From Heterostelium multicystogenum (lineage: Eukaryota > Evosea > Eumycetozoa > Acytosteliales > Acytosteliaceae): 64,000 nt of DNA. Positions 42,596-54,113 of the stretch are shown one piece after another; positions within the stretch are counted from its first letter, which is position 1; each line of letters begins with the position of its first letter. Where the stretch lies: positions 1 to 64,000 of the forward strand of contig RCNN01000084.1 of assembly GCA_003667245.1 (NCBI GenBank), given 5' to 3'. Under the pieces are notes generated by a model. The model did not search any database and was not told where the DNA came from. It was given only the letters and a program-made list of their open reading frames with translations. The position numbers were made by a program, and so were the translations under genes.

Positions 42596-43240
42596 TGTTA
42601 TTGATATTGTTGTTATTGTTGTTGTTGATTTTGATGTTATAAATATTTTTTAATTCACAATAATTATTCAATTCATACTATCTGATTCTATGCTTTGTTT
42701 AGTTTGTGTGTATTTATATTTGATTAAAAACATTGGTATCTATGTGAAGAGATTCTTATAAAACCTGTCAGAAAAGACTTGAATTCATTAAGGATTGGCA
42801 AAGGGGATCAATCGATTCAGATAGGTTGTTTCATCTAATGATATATATTTTAAAGTTAACATTAAACAACCAAACCATTTTTTGAGATTGTTGCTAATAT
42901 GTTACCACTATCTACTAATGTCACTTATTTGACAATGACCGATGTGATAGGATGGTTTGATTGGTTAATGGAATGATTCATTAAAATCATTTCACACCAA
43001 TGTTGATTGACAATCGATGGGAAATATAATATATTAGTATAATTAAAAGATGTAGTATGATGTAAGAAAAAGGAGGGAAGATGATTTCGATGACAATGAT
43101 ATAAGTGGCTATTGTTATTTGTTGATGTTGTTGTTGTTGTGTGGTTGTTACTTGAATCAATTTATGTGAATATTTATTGATGATATGATGAATAAATATT
43201 ATGCTATAGTTATGATATTGATGTTGAATTAATCCATACA

Positions 43241-44338
43241 CTACAGTGTTTTCTTGTTGTTGTTGTTGTTGTTGTTTCTGTTTGAATTGACATCATCAAC
43301 ACAATTATTATTGATACTACTGCTGCTATTGATTATTAGATCGAGTCGTTGACGAACTGGTTCTAATGTTGGCAAAATTGATAAGACTGCAAGTATTCCC
43401 ATGGAAGCGATAGATTTGGCATCAAAGATATCGCCTGGTTTGCTAATTTCACCAATTGCCAAACCAGCCTTGACTGCAAGAAATGTGGCAGGCATGATTC
43501 CAAAGAATGTTCCAATTGCAAATGTTGAAACTGGCACCTCCAGCAGAGGTGATGCTAAATTGATAAACCAATTGGGCAAGAATGGTGTAATTCGCAAGAA
43601 TATTATATAGTTGAGCAGAGCACTACGTCGCTTTCCGACCTCCTGCGCAAAGAGCGACAGCTTGTCAGGGAAGAATCGCAGCACCAAATTTCTGCAGATA
43701 TGAAATGAGATGAGGTAGCTACAGACAGCGCCAATAGTGGCGACAAAACAGACTAGCGGGAATCCAACCCACAATCCAAACAAACCTCCAGAGAGGAAGC
43801 TGAGGAAGATTGATCCTGGAATAGAGAATGCCTGTAAACTGATGGTAACTCAATAGTTAGCATTGGTTGAATCTATTCACTCTACTGATGATCATCATCT
43901 ACCTACAATATATAAATGAATCCAAATGTACTTATTACAATGAAATAGTTATCGTCGGTGTATTGTGAAAGTATCTCACTTAGAGATTGTACATCTTGAA
44001 AATTGGTCGGTAAATGTAATTTTGATCTATGTTCACTGTTGTTGGATGACATGCATATGATTAATAAGTTACTCATTAGACATGGATTTATAGATGACAT
44101 ACGGTTTTAGACTTGGGAAATTTAAGAATAAGAATAAAATAAATGCAATTGCTATACCAAATATAACAAATAATACAGATAACGGCAAAGGATCTTTCTT
44201 TATATATAAACTATCAATTGGTTTACAATCGCCATCGTGATCATTGATTTTGTTTTTACTACTACTATTATTATTGCTATTGTCGTTGTTGTTAGTTCTT
44301 CTATTAACTTCCATATGATTTAAAGTTGACTGACTCAT
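43241..44338 (-). CDS. tmem41: TMEM41B-like VTT-domain ER scramblase
   Basis: Intact 320-residue multi-pass ER membrane protein. The family (VTT/DedA) scrambles phospholipids and is needed for autophagosome formation with VMP1. Residues 1-50 are polar and Asn-rich. The first membrane segment is about residues 54-72 (LSVLFVIFGIAIAFILFLF). The luminal LHLPTNFQDVQSLSEILSQY block follows. The VTT core has LQAFSIPGSIFLSFLSGGLFG, CFVATIGAVCSYLISF and the signature LLNYIIFLRITPFLPNWFIN, then FAIGTFFGIMPATFLAVKAG and the ILAVLSILPTLEPVRQRL end. The tail is Asn-rich, encoded by a GTT/AAC repeat. Exons: 44338-44103, 44035-43907 and 43838-43241. It matches TMEM41B better than VMP1 or TMEM64. Confidence 0.94.
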
Positions 44339-45593
44339 CTGTCGTCAGGTTGTTTCAAACAGTTAACTGTATCAATTTGTTTTTCGTCTTGTTTTTCGTC
44401 TACTAAATATTACTTCTTATCGTTTATCTTTCTTGTCTTCTTATCTTAGTTTATAAGTATAGTTTATAATAATATATTAAAGAACAAATTAAATAAATGT
44501 TAATATATATAACATAATAAATATCAATAACGTTAAAATAAATTAATCTAAAATAATAATATATAGAATGATATATATATGTGTGTGTAACAAGTAATAT
44601 ATATTTGTATATATTTGTATATTCTACAATTAGTGGGAAATGAATAAACTAACTAATAACGATTGGAATGTTTTTCATATAGGGTGTTATTTATATGACT
44701 CAGATTACTTTTTCATTGATTACTTTTTCACGTGTTTTTTTTTTGTTTTTTGAGCATTGTCAGTGCTCAACCTACCTCAGCACAAGATTAACAACTTATC
44801 TAATTAGGTCCAAAGTCTTATAATATTCCTTTTTAGAAGTTTAGAAGAAAAAGAGAGAGCCGAAAATGAGTGAATTACAATTACTTTACATTTATCATGT
44901 TTTTGTGATATATTAATATAATACATCAAGTAACTTTGCATATAAATGGAATAGTTAACTATACTCTGGCACTATCAAATGATCAAACCATACGAAAGTT
45001 CCAATTGGAGGCTTAAAATTCATAATTAGGTAACTAAATTATCATTAATTGTTTTATTATGATCATGTATCGGATCGATTACCAGATGTTAAATTGAATT
45101 AATTTGGATAAGATGTACCAAGATGAAAGAGAGTGTCTTTTCAAAGTTAGTGATCATACTTGCCTTTGAAACAAAATTATATCGTTTAAAGCATAATCTA
45201 CAACCAAAGAATAAAAGTTAATTCATTTTAACCAAATCTGATTGATAATATTATCACTTAGATTATTGAATGCAAGATTTAGATCAATAGCATCAAGCAA
45301 CTCCAGTCATAGAGGCAAGTGACTTCAACTTAAGTTTTATATAAATCAGGTTAACATCAGCAACACAAACTTCTTTTGATATCAATGATTGATTAATTCA
45401 TCCTGGAGAGTTGTAGAATAGATAAGATTGAATATGAAAGTAACAAGTCAAAAAGCATTTGTTGTTATTAGCAATTGATAGTTATTATAATTTATTGATA
45501 AGTCATAAAAAAAGAAATAAAAATGATTATCATCTATTAAATTAATATAGATAAAGGCGGTGGGGCAATATCTCACCAACTTTAAGACTATAG
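44339..45593. other. Intergenic, upstream of tmem41
   Basis: 1.25 kb of AT-rich DNA with TA/TG dinucleotide tracts at 44565-44620. No gene found. Confidence 0.5.
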
Positions 45594-46875
45594 TTAAAAT
45601 TCACGTGGACGACAGATAAATGATCCATCTCTGCAGGATGAACAGTGGTATTGATGTGGACAGATGACGTGGTCACATGGGTCGTGGTTTGGAACACAAA
45701 CACCGATTGGTCCACGTTGTTCACAGTGGTATCCTGGGCTACATTCCAAAATGGAACAGATTCCTCCTGAAGTTCCAGTAAAGGTGTTTCCGAATGTATG
45801 TCCTGAGGTTGGATAACCAGAGGTTGGGTAACCTGAAGTTGGGTAACCAGAGGTTCCTGAGGTTGGGTAAACCAGAAGTTCCGGAGGAATGTCCTGAAGT
45901 TGGGTAACCAGAGGTTCCTGAAGAGTGTCCGGATGTTGGGTAACCAGAGGTTACAGATGAGGAACCAGAGGTTACGGTTTGACCATAGGTGCTAGATGAA
46001 CCAGATGATCCAGTTTGACCGGAGGTGCTTGGAGGTGGGGTTGGTGACCATGGCTTACATGTCTTTGATTCCATATCACACCAGTATCCCCATCCACAAT
46101 CACCTGGTTGATTGCAGGAACCAGAAGTTGTACTAGATGAACCAGAGGTTACAGTTTGACCAGAGGTGCTAGATGAACCAGATGATCCAGTGGATGACCA
46201 TGGCTTACAGGTATTTGTTTGGACATCGCACCAGTTACCCCATGGGCAATCGTTTTGAGTTTTGCAACCTCCAGTAGTTGAACCAGAAGTTCCTGTCTGT
46301 CCTGTAGTGGTTTGTGCGGTGGTGGTGGACCATGATCTGCAGACACCATTGTCACACCATTGTTCAAAACCGCAATCGTTTTGAGTCTTGCATCCACCAG
46401 TGGTACTTGATGAACCAGTGGTTGACCATGGCTTACATTTACCGTCGATGTGATCACACCAGTTTCCATCTGGGCAGGAATTATCGGTACAACCTGGTGA
46501 TGTAGTTTGGGCTGGTTTGCAAACTGGATTTCCATTTTCCATCTGACAGATTTCATATGCTTTACAACGTAAATTTGAACAAGTAATTGGTTCACCCTCG
46601 TTGGTGGCAGGAGAGCCAGCACCACTCGAACGTGATCTACATGTGGCAATTCCATTTATATCTTCACAATAGTATCCCGGTAGACATCTGGCTCCCAAAC
46701 AAGCACCTATAGATTAATTTAAGAAATTCAAAAAGAAAATTAAATTGGTTGGTTGAGTTGTCAATGTTGGATAATTATAATTTAAATTTAAGTTGGTTCT
46801 GGATAGATACCTTGGGATGAAACCTTGACAGTGGCTACGAGCAATACTAGAAGTAAGCTCAAATAGTATTCTCAT
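45594..46875 (-). CDS. Secreted Cys-rich protein, follistatin-like modules
   Basis: Extracellular matrix or spore-coat type protein of about 390 residues. ATG 46875 opens a signal peptide (LLLVLLVATVKVSSQG) once one base near 46862 is allowed for. Two Cys modules follow (ACLGARCLPGYYCEDINGIATC; CSNLRCKAYEICQMENGNPVC). Then four modules with the pattern CxxxxDCxxxxWCDxxxxxCKPWS are separated by Ser/Thr/Gly linkers (likely heavily O-glycosylated). A TSGYPTSGHSSG repeat stretch comes next, and two final modules (CSILECSPGYHCEQRGPIGVC and CDHVICPHQYHC). The CxPxGYxC modules match the follistatin-like pattern of dictyostelid spore-coat and prestalk matrix proteins. Intron 46707-46810. A second break near 45866 (an extra T in GGTTTACCC) hides the C-terminal modules. 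Confidence 0.8.
45810..46010 (-). repeat. Tandem repeats coding TSGYPTSG
   Basis: In-frame short repeats (TSGYPTSGHSSG units) between Cys modules of the secreted protein. Near-identical DNA units suggest recent expansion; an indel in one unit breaks the frame as written. Confidence 0.7.
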
Positions 46876-49800
46876 TTTATTAGATAATATTAATAATAAT
46901 ATTGGGTGTTGTGGTTGTTGTTATTAATATTGTATGTGATGGAATACAATAAATGATAAATAGAAAGGATGATTTATAATTGAAAATACACCTAAAAAAT
47001 AGTTATCTATTATTATATAATGAAGATATATGAAATTAATTAGCTTTGGTGTATAAATTAATTGACAGATATATTAATTTAATGTTCAATTTATTGGTAG
47101 GTTTTGGTATTCAACCAAATCAAATATAATATAAATAATAATAATAATAATAATAATATTTATTATTTATATAATTGATTGATGTTGTTGTTGTTGTTGT
47201 TATTGTTGTTTGATTTGCAATTATTTGCTACCCTGTGAAATGCATGATTATATGATGCAATGGTAGTCATTCCAAATCTCTTCATCGACACACCTCACCT
47301 ACTTCAATCCAATTTCAACCAAAACAAAAGTATACATTAACAATCATTTTGATATTTATATTCATACTCATATTATTTCCGCACTCATACAAATCAATCA
47401 ATCAATCAATCACGTACTAACTTACTGAGTTGATTAACAACTCATTCCCAATAACAACAACAAAACAAATTTAAACACACCCTTTGCATGCATGCATAGT
47501 TCAATAACAATAGTGACACTGATTTTGTAACGCAAAATAGAAAGCTGTAGCTGTAGAAGATCTGCACTAAAAAAGTAATATGAAAGTAAAAACAGCAACA
47601 ACATTATTTTCAACATCATCATCATATATAATTAATCAATCAACCAATATAATCAGTGTTATTCTATTCTCTGTTGTAGTGAACATAACCCACTGCTCCT
47701 CTTTACTTTACTTTACTTTGATTCACATCAACACACATACAAAAACTCATAACAATACATTTCATATGCAAGTGATTGCAATCAATAGTAGTAGCACTAC
47801 AAAAAAAAGCAAACTCACACACAGAAGCTCACTGACAACCACTCTGAATTTGATTTTGGATGTTGTTTATCTTTGATCAATATAGTGGGTAATCAATCAT
47901 CGCTGCTCTGTATATTTTAATCAACAGTATTAACAAACAACACAGTACAATACATATATGTATGTATGTATGCACTGTTCTCATTGGAACTATATATATC
48001 AATATCCATATCCATTTTCATATTCATGATTTATATTTATATTTGTTTGTTAGTTAGATGCTTAATCTATTTAGTCTAGTCACATTAAACAAACACAACA
48101 TTACCTACCTTAAGTTTCTTCTTCAATACTGTCAATTTAATTTCTCCACTGGTTTAAAGCCCTAAACAAATGTGTGGTAGCAAAAGATTTAAATAGTTGT
48201 TTTTTGTTGTTGTTGTTGTTATTGGAATATATACTCCAGTGGAAGATAATGCATAGTTTATTATAAGTGTGAGTTGTTCCTCTTTTTAGTCATCAATCCA
48301 GAATATCTCCATCTATTGTTCCATCATAGACATGCATGCATCAACTTCCAACGAGTATGATTATTCAATGTCAACTGAATTCTTGTTAGGACATTTGTAT
48401 TGAACTAATATGAAAGAGATATTCATTGAACATTGGGTTTGAGATTAATAATTATAATAATACATGTTTATGAACACAAATTTACTTATTTATTAGTTGG
48501 TTGTAAGTCTACAAGAATCAATCTATAACTATGTTTATAAATAGCCCACTCTATAATTTGTATATTGTTGTATTAAATAATGCCATCAAATCATACCATT
48601 AAAAGCAAGAAGTAATTTCTTATCTTTACATTCATCCACACTCAATATAATATTGATGTATAGATAGACAGACACTTATGAATAATATTTCAATTATATC
48701 TAAAACTACTATGGTTGATTTGACATTCTTATTTTATCATTATTATAGACAGTAAACTTTGATGAATAACTAGTATCAAATATTATAGGAATATTGGGAT
48801 TATAAGTTTGAATCATTTAGATATATTGACTCTAAGTACTTGAGATCTCAATGAAATGAAATTTATTTAAAGAATAAGATAAAGGCAATAACTTTCTCCG
48901 TGTTTGTATACAAAGTTAGGTTCACATTGTTATTTGAAATTATCCCTCTACAGTGATCTGAGGAAGATAAATAATATATATGATTTTTTAGATAGTTAAG
49001 TTGGTCATACTGAATATTGAAGAATTAGACCACAAATTGTATTGATTATTTACTATCACCATGCCACAGCTACATCAAATATAGCAAATTAACTATCAAC
49101 AAGAAACCATAATTTATAATAACCATAAATCCAATATTGGAATAATGAGGTTCTGTGTAATTTAATTTCTACTCAAATTTAGGCGGAATCTCCAATGCTC
49201 TTTGCTTCATTTAGGTTTTCTCAGCTGCAGCTATTTCTAATTTCATCTAAGAGTAATAGAATAATGTTACTTCTATGAACAAAGTAACTCAGTTCACTTT
49301 ACCCATCTTACAACATTAGAAGTTGTTGATCATAAATAATTATCTGCAGATCGTCGTTTTGTTTGTTTTAAATTATTTTTAAGATTGATGTCATTCTCAA
49401 TAAATAATAATTGTAAAAAATATATTAAAAAATCAAAAAATCAACAATTGTTTGTTGTCATTTAATTATAATAAATATATATTTTAAATTTAAAAAAACA
49501 ATTATAAATATCATTATTAATATTATTTATAAAACTAAATACTGGCAACCCAAACCCACAAACTAATATTATTAATAATATCAAGCATTTGAATAAACAC
49601 AAAACATTATATTATATATATTATATCAATCCATCGCATCCATACTACAAGTTCTATCTTTATCTACTTGTTATTTTGTTTATTTGTAGTAATTACTAAT
49701 TGCTTATATTATATTATTATATTATTATTACTATTAAGAAAGAATATAAAAGCTTTTATAACACCAATTGTTTAATTTGATAGTTAGATAGATATATAGT

Positions 49801-49960
49801 TATATATAAGTTTATTTGTTTCGTAAGGATTAAGAAGAAGTTATTATATTTCTTAATTTTATGTCTCATTTGAATAAATATTGTGTTATTGCTAAAGATA
49901 GAGAAAAAGTTAAAGAAACAAGCTGAAGAAAGAAACGAGTCGGAATCATAATAATTAACA
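46876..49960. other. Gene-free region, 3.1 kb
   Basis: Divergent interval between the secreted Cys-rich protein and the transporter. An AAT run lies at 47133-47160, GTT repeats at about 47183-47212 and 48198-48222, and TATG repeats at 47953-47972. Open frames here are short and AT-driven. No gene found. The length suggests extensive regulatory DNA or unseen noncoding RNA. Confidence 0.5.
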
Positions 49961-52012
49961 ATGCTCAAATGGCTAAAAACTAATTATGATAAATATATCA
50001 GTGGTGCTACCGCCAATACTTATGATCAAGTTCGTTTAAGTGTCGATATCGAAGAGCAGCTCCATCAACACCAACTTCAACTGCAACGATCACAGCAGCA
50101 AATTGGAGCTGATGAAATCTTCGATGACAAAGCGAAAAAAACTCCATTTTTTGGTGTTAGCCTACCTGTTCTTCATTGTCATTGCAAGTGTACTTGGTAT
50201 GGGTATTCTGGGACTGCCTGTGAAGCTCTCGCAGTCTGGTTTCACTCCATTCTTGGGGTCATACACTCTCTGTTATGTTATGCAAGTGCTCTCTTTGTTC
50301 TTTGTCATTGAAATCCTCCAGAGATTGTTATGCAATCATCAGAGGTGAGAATCCATCGATTATCGGACTGAATACCTCGAAGGGCATAAACATGAGCAGC
50401 AACTCGATAGGTGTATCAACTTCACCAGGAAGACGTAGTCGCGCAATGTCATCTTTTACTGACTCAACTAATGGTGACAATGCGTTGTCCAGTGAGGAAA
50501 TCAGATTATGTTGGTAATCTTGGTGGAAATCCTGACGAAGATACAAATGGTGCAATACTCACCAGTGAAGATACCAACGAAAAATAACCAACTTGGAGTT
50601 AGTCAAGGATTCGAAAAGATCGATTTAGATCAGTCACAAACCATTCAAAATACCAACAAAGTCGCACAAGTTACACCGAATCTCCATTATCTTGGTTTGA
50701 AATTCCTTGGAACTACATCGCATAGAATATTTATTTTTTCTGTAGTATTTACATTTGTAAGTGCCTGTATCTCATTGACCGACGATTTAAGTGAACTAAC
50801 CTCTATTATTTAGTACTGCTATATTGATTAGTTATGGATTGGCTGCGGCCATGGCATACAGCAAGCTTATCGTCAGTGAGGATAAACAAAGCTATTTCAT
50901 TTTGCCAATGATCCTCATCTTCACATTGATCGTTGTGTTTGGATCAAAATCATTACAACATATCATTACCTTCTTTACCTTTGGCAAGGGTACTCTGTTG
51001 ATTGCCATTGTCTTGATCACTGGAGTTGTTGCGAATCATGTCAAATTAGAAATATCCAATGATTGGAGCTATGTTGGAAGATCCTTTTTAATATCAACTG
51101 TAGCTCTAGGTGGTGCATCCGGCGTAATACCAGTGGTATTTTTCAAAGATAATATTCTCTCGTCGTGAAATGTACAAGTGCTATCTAACAGTGTTTGCTG
51201 CATTGACCACTGTCTTTTTGCTTAATATTTGTTGGTGCTGGTTCCTGTTGAGAATTATTCCACAGATGCCAGATCCATCCAATCCAAAAGCTCCAAATCT
51301 TCACGATGCTGGCAAGAATTCACAGATTGCAACAATTCCATTGATGAAGGTGATTCACGACTACTATCCACAGTATTTATGGATTGCTTGGGCAGTTGAT
51401 ATTTTCATTGTTATCTCAATCACTATCAGTTATATCACAGTCGGATCAGGATACAAACAAACCCTAGATGGTTTCTCTATCTCATGGAGATCGAAATCTC
51501 TTAACAACAAACAACAACAGGACGAAGATTATAAAAATCAAATGCAAAGTGAAGAATCTGAGCAAGAGAGTCAACAACAAGAGTACAATGGATCAAAACC
51601 ATCTAGATTTGGATTCCTCAACAGAGTTGGAAATTCAGTAAAGAGAAAACTCAATTGGGTCAATGATCAAATCGACCAAAAGGAGGTTCAATCAGTGGAC
51701 TCATCTGGTTCGATCACAGTTAAATATCCAATTCGTGAATATGTATTTTATGTCGTAGCATTTGGATTCATCTTGACAGTAGCACTTTGCAATCCAAAAG
51801 GATTCCTTTTGATGTTAGAGTCAGGTGCAAGCCTAGGACTAAACTTGCAAGCTGGACTCTTTGCGGTATTAATGCTGAACTTCTCGAGAAAAGCATATTC
51901 CCACTTCCCTATCCCATTGCCACTTCACAACTACATATTTAAGCTACGATATATAGTATTAATATACTTTACTTCCGCAGTAGTCTATGACATTGTTGAA
52001 CTAATTATTTAA
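49961..52012 (+). CDS. Multi-pass transporter, APC/amino-acid permease-like
   Basis: Predicted amino acid/polyamine-type transporter of about 660 residues. N-terminal cytosolic domain of about 60 residues is Gln-rich. The first membrane segment LVLAYLFFIVIASVLGMG runs into GMGILGLPVKLSQSGFTPF, the unwound helix motif typical of the APC fold. After another segment there is a long Ser/Asn-rich cytosolic loop. Hydrophobic segments follow (IFIFSVVFTF, LISYGLAAAMAY, FILPMILIFTLIVVFGS, LLIAIVLITGVVA, FLISTVALGGASGVIPVVFF, VFLLNICWCWFLL, LWIAWAVDIFIVISITISYI, VFYVVAFGFILTVAL and others), about 11 in all. A second charged loop (Gln/Glu-rich) precedes the last four. Intron about 50757-50813. Breaks near 50138 (A run), 50330, 50507, 50585 (A run), 50740 (T run) and 51150. 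Substrate unknown; family assignment is by fold features only. Confidence 0.65.
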
Positions 52013-52160
52013 ATTAAATAATGAAAAATAATGCATTATTCCAAATAAAAAATCAACATCATAGGGAATGATCTTTGCACTGAATAAAAAACTGTGGTGT
52101 TTTAAATTTTTCAATCTTGTGTGGTAAGGCTTGATGATCACACTCATTTTATCCAAATAA

Positions 52161-53926
52161 ATGATGTTAACAAATAAATCTTCTATTTTATCCAAATGTA
52201 TCACTAGAGGTAGAAGAGCACTCTTCACTCCTATCAAGTGCAACAACTATTCCACATCTAATCAATCCAGTAAGAACAATCAAAATAACAATGGAGGATA
52301 TAATTCATACAGTAATCAACAAACAAATTCGAAATCAAAGTTCAATTTAACAAACCTATTCACTATTTCTGTAAGTTAGTTATACTGCGTATATTGTCGA
52401 ACTCCGAAATCATCATAACTAACGGATATAAATATGATGATTAGTCTCTTGGATTATGTTTGATTGGTGGTACCGCAAGTTTATTGGATGCCAACAATAG
52501 ATTGCCAGCTAAAGCAGTCAGCGAGTTGAAAGAGTTACTTGGAGATCGTATCGATTTCTCAAAAAGCGATCTAGAGGCTCATGGAAAAAGATTTCAGCTA
52601 TCACCCACCCCACAACCCAGATGCTGTTGTCTATCCTATAACCGAAGAGGAAATCACAAAGATCGTAAATATATGCTCGGCATACAATATCCCAATCATT
52701 CCATATGGATCAGGTACCAGTTTAGAAGGTCATATTCACGCTTTCCACGGAGGTGTTTGCATTGATTTCCGTTTAATGAAGAAAGTTGTTGATCTCCAAT
52801 TGGATAACTTCAACGTCACAGTTCAACCAGGTATCACCTACGATGATTTGAATGAAGTACTACTTCCACACGGATATTTCTTTGCAATGGACCCAGGACC
52901 TGGTGCCTCCATTGGTGGAATGGTTGGAACTAGTTGTTCAGGAACTCACGCTGTCAAATATGGAACTATGAAAGACAATGTCCTTTCACTTCGTGTCGTC
53001 ACTCCAGATGGTAAGGTAATAAAGACCAGAACATTAGCCAAAAAGTCATCTGCTGGATACGACTTGACCCATCTCTTCATTGGTGCTGAAGGAACCCTCG
53101 GTGTCGTTACAGAAGTGACTCTTAAGATTCACCCACTACCAGAGAGAACTGCAGTTTCATTAGTCACCTTTGATTCAATTGAAGATGCATCAAAGACAGT
53201 TATTCAGACCATGCAAGAAGGTATCCAAATTGGTCGTGCTGAACTTCTCGACGATGTAATGTTGAAGGCTGTTAACTTGAGCAATGACACCCAATTTGAA
53301 ACCGTTCCAACTTTGATCTTTGAATTTACTGGATCACCAGCTCAAGTTGACGAGCAGATCTTAAAGGTAGAGACTATCTCTGCAAAGAACCACTGCAAGA
53401 ACTTCAAATTTGCCACTGATCCAGTGGAGAGAGAAAAACTCTGGTTCGCAAGAAAGGTTGCACTCTGGAGCGCAACCACCTTGAGACCAGGAAATGAAGT
53501 TTTAATTACAGATGTCTGTGTTCCGATTTCACAACTATCCAAAATTATTGTAGATACAAAGAAGGATATTGAATCCACTTCATTGCTCGCTCCATTGGTA
53601 AGCCATGCAGGTGACGGTAATTTCCATCTTTTCGTACTATTCGATCCAAATAATGAGAAAGAATTAACGAAGCCAAATCATTGAGCGATAAAACTAGTAC
53701 ATAGAGCTTTAGAAATGGGTGGAACATGTACTGGAGAACATGGTGTAGCTGTAAGTAACTTACAAAAATTTCATGCTTATTATTTAACTAATAATCATAT
53801 CAGCTTGGTAAGAAGAAATATTTGGAGAAGGAGCTTGGAACCAATGCTGTTGATTTAATGAGAACTTTGAAGAGAACTATTGACCCAAAGAATATTATGA
53901 ACCCAGGAAAAGTTATTGATGTCTAA
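52161..53926 (+). CDS. ldhd: D-lactate dehydrogenase, FAD-linked (LDHD)
   Basis: Mitochondrial flavoenzyme oxidising D-lactate to pyruvate with cytochrome c as acceptor; about 545 residues. The N-terminal 65 residues are basic, Ser/Asn-rich and fit a mitochondrial presequence (SKCITRGRRALF...NYSTSN). One hydrophobic segment follows. FAD-binding PCMH domain: NPDAVVYPITEEEITKIVNIC, IPIIPYGSGTSLEGH, VTVQPGITYDDLNEVL, DPGPGASIGGMVGTSCSG and HLFIGAEGTLGVVTEVTLK. C-terminal cap: ALWSATTLRPGNEVLITDVCVPIS, SHAGDGNFH, GGTCTGEHGVA and RTIDPKNIMNPGKV. Introns 52371-52444 and 53751-53803. Breaks near 52585 (an extra A in an A run), 53672 and 53692. ATG 52161 is used; an adjacent ATG at 52164 is equally possible. 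Confidence 0.94.
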
Positions 53927-54113
53927 TTAATAAATACATTGAGCTTTCATAGTAAATATTGGTGAACTATCAAGAATATTTTATAATATGGTGAATCATT
54001 TCTTTCTGTCAAAGGAGTCCAAACAAGAATTTCCAATAATAACGACAACATATCTGACTGATGTCAATTGATAACAAATTTTAAAGCCCAAATTAGAGTC
54101 ACAAATTTATTAT

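Larger units (their letters stand above)
40894..43240. other. Gene-free region, 2.3 kb
   Basis: Upstream of the RasGEF gene and downstream of TMEM41B. Entirely low-complexity AT-rich DNA: GAT runs at 41430-41446, AAT runs near 41545-41560, TATATG near 41620-41645, GGTAGT repeats at 42087-42112 and an ATT run at 42559-42595. No gene found. Likely RasGEF promoter and long 5' region. Confidence 0.5.
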
